A stretch of 9,644 nucleotides of DNA from assembly GCA_018266335.1 (NCBI GenBank), contig JAFEAR010000009.1, forward strand, positions 1 to 9,644, given 5' to 3'. Below are positions 1-7,600 of the stretch, one piece after another. Under the pieces are notes generated by a model. The model saw nothing but the letters and a program-made list of their open reading frames with translations. It did no database searches and was not told the DNA's origin. Numbering within the stretch: position 1 is the stretch's first letter; every line of letters starts with the position of its first letter. Position numbers and translations under genes: made by a program. The DNA comes from Bdellovibrionales bacterium (GTDB lineage: Bacteria; Bdellovibrionota; UBA2428).

Positions 1-293
1 CCACGTACATCAATGTGCAGCACGGGATGCTTGCCCACATCGCTGTATCCTCGCCATTCATCATCATCTACGTGTTCAATAATGTTGCCGCTGGTGACGT
101 TGGCCCGGTATGCGTCCCAAGACAAGGAGTCGTACGCAATCGTCGCGGCATTCATCAACTGTGCGCCCTTGGTGAGAACTACCTTCACATCGTACTGCTT
201 CAGCAACTCTAAAGCAAGGATCGGATACTTGACCGCCGCAACGCTGCCAGTAACGCCCAGCAAAACGCGCTTACGTCGCGCCGTTTCGCTCAT
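1..293 (-). CDS. Phosphopantothenoylcysteine decarboxylase (PPCDC/HAL3 family), N-terminal part, cut by window edge
   Basis: Read on the minus strand, an open frame from the ATG at 293 gives 97 residues and is still open at base 1. It starts MSETARRKRVLLGVTGSVAA, which is the N-terminal FMN-binding beta-strand and loop of HFCD flavoproteins (GVTGSVAA at residues 13-20). The fragment ends with PVLHIDVR (residues 90-97), matching the family's VLHIDLRRWAD block; H93 is the conserved catalytic histidine. The acidic DDDEW before it also fits the family. The enzyme decarboxylates 4'-phosphopantothenoylcysteine to 4'-phosphopantetheine in coenzyme A synthesis, in the cytosol, normally as a flavin-binding trimer. 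An in-frame ATG at 368 would add 25 hydrophobic residues. I prefer 293 because it matches the usual N-terminus and is directly preceded by TTTGCAG, which could be the acceptor of a 5'UTR intron. SIS2/VHS3-type phosphatase regulators share this fold, so the exact role is inferred. Confidence 0.9.
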   Translation of the reverse strand, partial: MSETARRKRVLLGVTGSVAAVKYPILALELLKQYDVKVVLTKGAQLMNAATIAYDSLSWDAYRANVTSGNIIEHVDDDEWRGYSDVGKHPVLHIDVR

Positions 294-506
294 CTGCAAA
301 GCACGACGAAAGATCACGCTGATCAGGACAGCCTTTTGCGCAACAACCATCAAAACATGGTGTTTCATGCGAAAAAGAGAGTAACAAGGGGGAATTTTGA
401 AGCCTTGCAGAGATTCCCCAAGGCTATCAATCAAAGACAGGAAATTACGGCGCCCACACAAAAACACAAAACACACACAAAAACACATCCACACTAAAGG
501 CCTGTC
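294..506. other. Short intergenic spacer between the small gene and PPCDC
   Basis: This spacer should hold the 3' end of the upstream minus-strand gene (stop at 507) and the promoter and 5'UTR of PPCDC. On the minus strand, about 450-490 is strongly T/G-rich (runs of TGTGTTTT type), which would suit a GU-rich downstream polyadenylation element. I see no AATAAA and no TATA box. If PPCDC starts at the alternative ATG at 368, the gap is only 138 bases. Confidence 0.5.
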
Positions 507-1496
507 TTAGATTGATTGAGACACTGAGTCTGGGGTCACACCCTGCTGAACTGACGCACGAGCCGTGCTTGGGGTGGGCTGCACCCCTTTGCTTGAAGAA
601 CGCGACGACGGCAGGGCCGTCTCGCTTACACTTGAACCCACTGCAGTCGCAGCGGCGTTTCGCGCCGTTTCCCGCGGACCCGGCACCTTCCACACAGCAC
701 GGTCATCAGTTCCCTTCACGGGATTGGCAGGACGTCGCACTCGAGCACGGTTCGGTCCCCAGCGCTGCGCTGGCGGGCCCACAACGCGCACACGTCCCGA
801 TTCGAACGCCAACGACAGCCCCTGGCGCACGTCAGCCGCCGCATCGTGGTTTGGTACCGCATTCCAGACCTCGTTCAGCGCTTGCAGCGTGAACATTCGC
901 CCGTTGGCAGCGATGGCATCCTGCACCGGCGCACATCCGGTGAATGCTGCAGGTGGAACGCAAACAAACCGTAAGTCATCACGATTCCCGACCGTACATG
1001 TCCATCACCCTTCTCTTACCAGCATCAATGCGATTTTGTTCTGCTTTTGTAGCGCCCCGAAGCCTTGACTGCTGCCGCTTCGCCGTCTTGCGAAACTGCA
1101 ACGGAAGTTCGTTAGAACGCGTGAACGTTCACTGTGCGTCGCGGTTATCGCAAAAACGCGCTCTCACCACAACCCTGGGCTCTGTTACCGTTCCAACTGC
1201 GATCCGGGCATGCTTCAGCCCTTTCGCTTGCGCCTTCTCACCGCCTGCACCAAAGAAGGAGGGTGACAAAGTTGACGCGAACCGAACCGTGAGCTCGTCC
1301 ACTCTTGGCATTACCACGCTTTGACACGGTATGCTCTCGCGCACGCTTGAGTGATCCCTTGATTGCTGTGCGGGAAGGAGAAGAAGAAGGCATGATAGAA
1401 TGTTGGTGTCGTGACAATCGCGTCCCACTCACGCGCTGGTGTAGAGCTTGACGATGATGAAGCGTATTCGATTAGGGATGCTCGCAGCATGCGCAT
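507..1496 (-). CDS. Unrecognised basic protein, five exons (235 aa), possibly the C-terminal end of the upstream fusion gene
   Basis: Model: exons 1496-1433, 1365-1315, 1244-1168, 1095-1020 and 946-507, with stop TAA at 507-509. Exon phases are 1, 1, 0 and 1 and all match, giving 235 residues. The protein begins MRMLRASLIEY, then a serine run. A strongly basic stretch follows (IKGSLKRAREHTVSKRG, then FRKTAKRQQSRLRG), looking like nuclear localisation or nucleic-acid-binding sequence. Next is a possibly folded part (FTLQALNEVWNAVPNH, VRQGLSLAFESGRVRVVG), and then a low-complexity Ser/Thr/Gln tail. I recognise no family. A simpler alternative starts at the ATG at 1311 and gives 219 residues, but it ignores two convincing introns upstream. 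A strong acceptor just upstream (1526) shows that the first exon probably extends beyond 1496. All exons are in phase with the large fusion gene, so this may not be a separate gene. Confidence 0.6.
947..1019 (-). other. Intron, 73 bp (small gene)
   Basis: Donor GTAAGA at 1019 and acceptor CCACCTGCAG ending at 947. It splits a codon after its first base and joins the frame ending QNRIDA to AFTGCAPVQD. Confidence 0.8.
1096..1167 (-). other. Intron, 72 bp (small gene)
   Basis: Donor GTGAGA at 1167 and acceptor CTTCCGTTGCAG at 1096, with a CTAAC branch-like motif about 20 bases upstream of the acceptor. Phase 0. An in-frame TGA inside it rules out read-through. Confidence 0.8.
1245..1314 (-). 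other. Intron, 70 bp (small gene)
   Basis: Donor GTAATG at 1314 and acceptor TTCTTTGGTGCAG at 1245, with a long pyrimidine tract. Phase 1. The donor is only moderate. The ATG it contains at 1311 is the start of the alternative 219-residue model. Confidence 0.55.
1366..1432 (-). other. Intron, 67 bp (small gene)
   Basis: Donor GTGAGT at 1432 and acceptor CTTCTCCTTCCCGCACAG at 1366, among the strongest splice signals in the window. Phase 1. Confidence 0.7.
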
Positions 1497-1675
1497 TCGT
1501 TGCGTCTCCACGCCGCCACCTTGGCCTGCAAGCAGAAAATGTGAGCAGCAGGGTAGTTCATCGCACACAGATCGTCACCTTCGCGACGTCCGCGTTTCTG
1601 CGCTCCCTGACCTGGCTCCTCTGCAACACACAGCACGATCAAGTCGGCATGTGTCTGCTTTTGCTTCAAGATACA
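1497..1675 (-). other. Junction between large and small genes, with two candidate introns and a 42-bp exon
   Basis: If the genes are separate, this short stretch must hold both a 3'UTR and a promoter. It also contains a candidate intron 1621-1683 (63 bp; donor GTGAGT overlapping the upstream stop; acceptor CTGTGTGTTGCAG). A 42-bp exon 1579-1620 would follow, encoding EPGQGAQKRGRRE. A second candidate intron is 1526-1578 (53 bp; weaker donor GTGACG; strong acceptor ATTTTCTGCTTGCAG). Both are phase 1. Used together they splice the large gene in frame into the small one. No polyadenylation signal is visible here. Confidence 0.5.
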
Positions 1676-4600
1676 TCACTCACCATCATTCGCAAGCTTC
1701 CTTTCTTCCTTACCGCCTTCGCCGTCCACTTCGTCTTCGTCTTCGTTGTTGCTGTCGTTGTTGTCTTCATTGTCGTCTTCGTCGTCGTCCAAACGCCCGC
1801 TGTCCGAGCTGTCGTCATCACTGTCATCGTACATCGACTCTACATCGCTGAACTCGTCTTCACTGTCCTCATCGTCCACCGCGATGCGAGTCACGCGCTT
1901 TGCTGTCACGTCAGCCTGCTCTTGGAATAGTTCATGGCGCTGTCCCGTCTTGAACAAGTGAAGCCCGAGGAATAGAATGTTCTCGGCTGACACTGCGTCG
2001 CGGTTCCGCTTCACACCGCACTGGTTACAAATCTGCCACTTGGAACCGGGCGCTGTGACACGCCACACTGTTCCGCTCGCCCTACCCTCAGCACAGCTGC
2101 ACCGCTGCGACGTGAAGTACTCAGGGGCTGTGGACAGCGAAGAACAAGAAGAAATGAAACGGTACTTGTAAGGCGGCCAATTCAACAACAAACGCTCACT
2201 CATGACGACGAGTGCACGGCTGCCAAGCTGCTTTCGCAGAGATTTCACTGAGCCGCCGCTGAATCCTGAGCCGAAGAATACGACATTGTACATGTCCTTG
2301 CCGATGGCCTTGCCCTCGTCATCACGCTTCTGTAACAACCCCGCCGTGACCCTGTCGCGCACTGACTGCTTGCCGTTCGCCATGAACCCGCGCCGCCGAC
2401 ACCGTTTCCCGCTTCCGAAGAACTCTGTTGCAAGAGGGATCAGTTGCCGTCTCGCCGCCACCGCGGCACGGAGTGCATTCATAGAGAATACATTCACTGA
2501 CTTCTTGCTCAGCTCCTTCACCAACAGCTGGATCTGCTTCGGCCACTGCTCACGTCGCTGTTGGTAGACAAACTTGCGCTCAACGACATACCCATTACTC
2601 AGCGCAACGATGGGGTGGAGACCTGGATCAGCGCCGACACAGCCATCCTCACAGGTCAACAACTTCTTCAGCTGCCCCGCCCACTCCCTTTGTTTGGCAA
2701 GTGTGGAATCTCGCGTCGCCAACAACCGTTCGATGTCTGCTGCCAGCGCCTCGCCATCCACGACGCCTGTCCACTTCAATTTCTCCTCGTCAACTTGTTC
2801 TCCTTGGTTGTCGGGCTTGTACCGCCGCAAACGCCAGCGATGCAGCTCATCCACCGTCGTCATCGCCTTCCGCCGCTGCCGAATCTTCGAGATGGCATAG
2901 TGGTTGTTGTAGACTCGTGGTGTCGGCCGCCCAGTCGCGCTAGGCGTCCACGCTCGCACAAGTCGCTCGAACCGGAAGTGCACCCAGTAGCCGTCCGTCG
3001 TCACTGTCGTTGGCCTCCCGAGTAGAGGCTGGCCACCGCGTGGATGGTGCAGAATGCCAGCGAATTTCGGAGCTTGCCAGTTGAACAACCCTGCCAGACC
3101 CGTCCCCACGAGCTCCATGTAGCCGTAATGTCGCAGCAGCTGATCGGCGCATGCATGCCCGATCTCTGCATGTCGCCGACTGAGGCTGCCCTTTGGCAAC
3201 AGCTTGAATTCGGGCAGAAATGGGTCACAGTCAGCCTGACGCTCACGTTCTGCTTGGAACATGATCCCAAGGCGCATGGCGCGCAGAAAACGGCAGTGGT
3301 CGTCGACTTCATCGGCCAGCAGCTGTGTCTCATGCACGAGCGTCGCCAGGTACTCCGGGTACGCCTCCAATCTGGCAGGATCAACTTCGCCTGGACGTGT
3401 GTCTGACGCAACACGTGCCCGCAACGCGCCATTCGTTGCAGGTATCATCGCCACAATCATTTTGCGTGCCTCTGACACGACATTCTTCACGAAGACCGGC
3501 AGCTCCGTTGTCAACACTTGGCGCAAAATGACCTGCAGTAGGTCTTTCATGTCGTGAAAGCCGTCAGCTTCATTGTAGAGTGGAGTTGGCAGGTGCCCAT
3601 CAGCAGATGGTTTGACACAGCGCACACCTGCCAGCTGATGCAATATACTCTTCAAAACCTCCTGCAACCACGTCTCATCGTGATCGCATTCGACTGCTGT
3701 TGGCTTGCGTCGCTTGGCTCCTGGGGCATCCTCACTATCTGTATTCTCGTCGTCACCATCACTGTCATCGTCGCCTACCCGACTATCACTGTCCGCCAGC
3801 CCGTCACGCTGCCGCTGCCGCTCCTTCTCACGTGCCGCCCACTCCTTTTCACGCTTCGCTCGTGCCTGCTTTCGTGGTGCTGCTCGCGCTGTGTCTACCG
3901 ACGTCAGTATTGCTGTCAGTCGCTCTCTGTTGTGGAGATCGTGCAGCCAGACCGCAACTTCATCCCAAAACGTCGAGTAGATGTCCGTGAGCTGCTTTGT
4001 CCGCTTACGGATGTTGGGAATAATGTTCCGGACGCGCGGATGAAGCAGATCCGGTGTCAGCAGAAACGGCAGTGTGATGATGTCGCGGTTGACATCCGGC
4101 AGGTCCGTTGACGGCTTAGCGCACAAGTGACTGTTGAGGAGGCGGTTGGTCAACTGCCCGGAATTGGATGCTGTCAGTGGCAAGTCGTGTGCCCGGCACA
4201 GCTCCTTCAGCTCTTCCTTCGACAGACCCTTCAGCTCTGCCGCTGTGTACGTGTAAGTAGACGGTGGGCCGGGGCCCTGACAACCGCCATGTATCCACTC
4301 AATCGTTCGCCGTAAATTGTCGCTAATGAGTGCGCCACCTAGTCTCATAGTCTGAAGTCTGGCGCTCGCAATGTGGTATCCTTTGTCGTCTAAGCGCATG
4401 AAGCTCCTCAAATCCCATGGCAGGTGCTGCTTGGCAGCGACCTCAGGTAAGACAAACTCGTCGGGCTGCTGCATGCTGATCCGGTGCGATGAAATGAGCA
4501 CAGCAGCACCATTGGCGTCGATGCACGGAGCCACACCCAACGGCAACTTGACGCCGCGCTTCAGCAGCGTTCTGTATCGACCGTCACCCTCGTCAGCTAG

Positions 4601-7600
4601 GCGCACAGGCTCTTGTACGTCGTCTGTTGTCATGAGCACGGGCAAATCGTTGCGTGTTGCTGGCGTTGGCCGCACAAGCAAGTCGCCTGTCAAATCGAAG
4701 TTGTCTATCCGCCTGTCAACAACAAGAACAGTTGAAGCACGCGGTCAGAATCACAGGCGTGAATGTCCAAGTTCACGCACCGATTGGTCATCTCTTCCAA
4801 CGCGCGGACATCCACAACGGTGGGCGCAGCGCCGTCCCGAAGCGCCGTGATGTGGGCTTCGACTGTTCCCTCGCTTAGCTGTGGTTGTAACCGGCCGCGG
4901 TGTGCCTGCATGTGCTGCTCCAGCTGATGTAGCAAGGCCACACCATCACCCGCTTTGCCGCGGAGTTGGCGCGCCACCTCCGTGAACAGAGAGCCCCTTT
5001 GCGGCTTTCCGTCAGAGATCGGTGCGAATCCGCTGCATAGGACACTAATTCAGTCAGCAGTGAACGCAGCAACGAGTGGGAGCAGCGTACCTCTCAACCA
5101 ACTCCCTGTAGTGCGCGAATTGCTTGTTGGAGCTGCCAGCCGCCATTTTCGTCCTCGTGAATCCGGGTCTGCAACACAGAAAAGTGCGGTTATGTAGCGG
5201 TTGCAATTTATGCACGGATGCAATGCAGTACTCACTTGATTCGCGTGCTGGCGTTCGCAGCGTTGATCCACTCCGTGTGCGCTAGACAGGGGTCAATGGA
5301 CGACACAAAGCAGCCTTTCGTGTCTGCTCTGTCGATTCGTGCAGTGTACCACCGCTTTTTTTCACCGTGTCGCACGTCAACAATGGCGCCGACACTGTGA
5401 GTCACGCTGGATCCTGCAGACAACGGTGGCGCTGTTGCAGCGGGAGCAGGGTTTGAGGAGGCGGAGGAGGCAGCTGGAGTCGGTGTTGAGTTGTTCTTGG
5501 CCTTGATTGCCGCTTGGAGACGCTTCGGCACGGCTTCAGTGATGTCTCTCAGCTTATCCCGCTCGTTGCTATCGAAGCTGTACAGCCACTGGCCCGGGGA
5601 TAGAACGAGCAGTCCAGCGTTTCCTGGTTCATCAGCAAAGCGGTACGGTTGGCCTGCGACATTTTTCACCTTGGCCAGGAGTGCAGCATCTTGTTCGCCG
5701 CAGAGAAATTGACTCGCTGCCCACAACCGAATTCCGATGTGCTTGTTCGAATTTGGCTCCCTTCGCTGGTGTCCCTTCAACGACTTCACACCATTTCGGC
5801 GTGATGTTGATGCCGGACCAGCCGATGACTTCTCAGTTGCCATCTGCCGTGTCGCCTGTGCCTTCTGCAGCTGTGCTTGGGCGCGCGCCACTGCCCGCTG
5901 TGCCTCTGCCACCATCAGCTGCACCACCTGCGTCTTCACTGCCGCATCTCCCGTCACGGTAGTGTTGCTGACAGGGAAGCCGTGGACAGCGTAGGCAGGC
6001 TTCACGTCGATGAACGCTGCCAACATCGCCTTGCCAGCCCTGAGCTTGAAAAGCGGAATCAGCTCGGCCACCAGCTCTTCTGCATACATGAACGCCCACG
6101 GCGTAGTTTTCTCTGTTGCGACTGTACCAGGCTTCAGTGGACGCACCAGCGGTGATGCAGGTACAAGCACGCCGCCAACCAGCGTGAACAGACTTAGCTT
6201 CACCTCGATTTTCCGCCACCATGCGCCACTGAACGTCGTGCGCGGGTCAAACAGCGTCTCGATGACACGGGGTAGCACACGTGTCCTTGCAGCGATGTGC
6301 TTTACCGTCCTCCACTTCGTCTTGATGGGGGGCATGTTGTGTGGCATCGTAGGCTGTGGTGCAGTGATTGTTGGCGCGTAAGTGGGTGGAGGAAGTGGGG
6401 CAGTGATGGCTGGGGATGATGGAGCAACGGATGCCGCCTGGGCAACGAGAGGAGACGCGGCAAGGACTGACCTTGACAGCTGTGGCGTGGGCCGTGTCTT
6501 GGTACGGGGCACAGGCGGTGGTGGCGGTGGTGGCGTGGGCGGAGCCTTTGTACCTGATCGTCGCGTGACCCTGACTGACGACGTTGCTGGCGCTACAGCT
6601 GTGAGCGCACCGCCTGTGGGCGCACCGCCTGTGGTAGCTGATGGGCCTTGGGCAGCACGGGATGCAACGTTAGGCAGTGGCACAGAGAGCGGCTGTTGAT
6701 GCTGAGGCTTGGTGACTGAGCCCTGTCGGGCTGGGTGTGATGTGGCAGCAACAGAGGGTGACACTACTGGCGCCACAGCTGCTGACCCGTCGCCAGCAAC
6801 AGGAGGAGAGACAGGGGCGGGTGCAGGCGATGGTGCAGCACCAGGTGAGGTAGCGATTGGTGTTGTGGCAGTGGGCCAAGGAAACAGCTCACCATAATCG
6901 TCGTCACTCAACTTCTCAAAGATTTCTTCGAGAAGGGCTTCTTCCACACTGTTGCTGTCGACTTGCAGCAGGGCAATTGCAGTGATCGCTCTGCTCTTGA
7001 GTTGTGGCCCTTCAGCCGCTCGGTCAGGGTGCTCCTTCAACCACAGCTCAATCGCTGCCAGAATCTGCGGGAGTGTGGAATAAGGGGGATGAGCGGGTTG
7101 TATTGTGCGGGCTCATGAGGTTACGCTTACAATCTCGGCTGCTGTTGTTGATGGAACCCGCTGAATCAGCGTGTTGGCCGTGGCCAGCGCCACTCCGTTG
7201 ATCTTGAAGTGGTCGTTGCCGCCGAGGACCATCAGGGCTTGGAACTGTACGACACACAGTGAAATGTGAGACACAGGGAGGTAGTTATCAGCGAAAATTC
7301 GTACCTGTTCATCATCTAGGCCTTGGTACTGGCGGAGTGCCCGCAGATTCTTGTGAAGCACTTCGTGATACTGATGACAGCCGCTTCCCGGGACCTTGCG
7401 CAGCACCCTCATGCAGCCCATGGCGATGACATCACCGTCTTCGCTTATGGCCGCATGTGCCCGACCGCTGTTCACCAACGCCACCAGCATTCTGTCTGCC
7501 TCACCTGGCGCTTTGAGCACCATGACTGTCTCCGGAAATTCATCCTGCAACTTGGTTGTTAGCGCGTCCATGAGGCTGCTGTCAACTGAGAGCGAGTTGG

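Noticed and set aside
1129..1311. Start of the small gene at the ATG at 1311 (219-residue model)
   Set aside because: Possible, but it places the start inside a candidate intron and ignores strong splice sites at 1432 and 1366 that extend the frame upstream. Kept as an alternative.
1731..1870. Trinucleotide-rich plus-strand tract resembling a microsatellite
   Set aside because: Explained by Asp/Glu/Ser codons of the acidic tail; the units are too irregular for a true microsatellite.
1448..1930. Plus-strand 160-codon frame with hydrophobic Val/Phe-rich stretch resembling membrane segments
   Set aside because: It is antisense to the acidic tail: GA-rich acidic codons read backwards give Val/Phe/Ile runs. 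No family signal.
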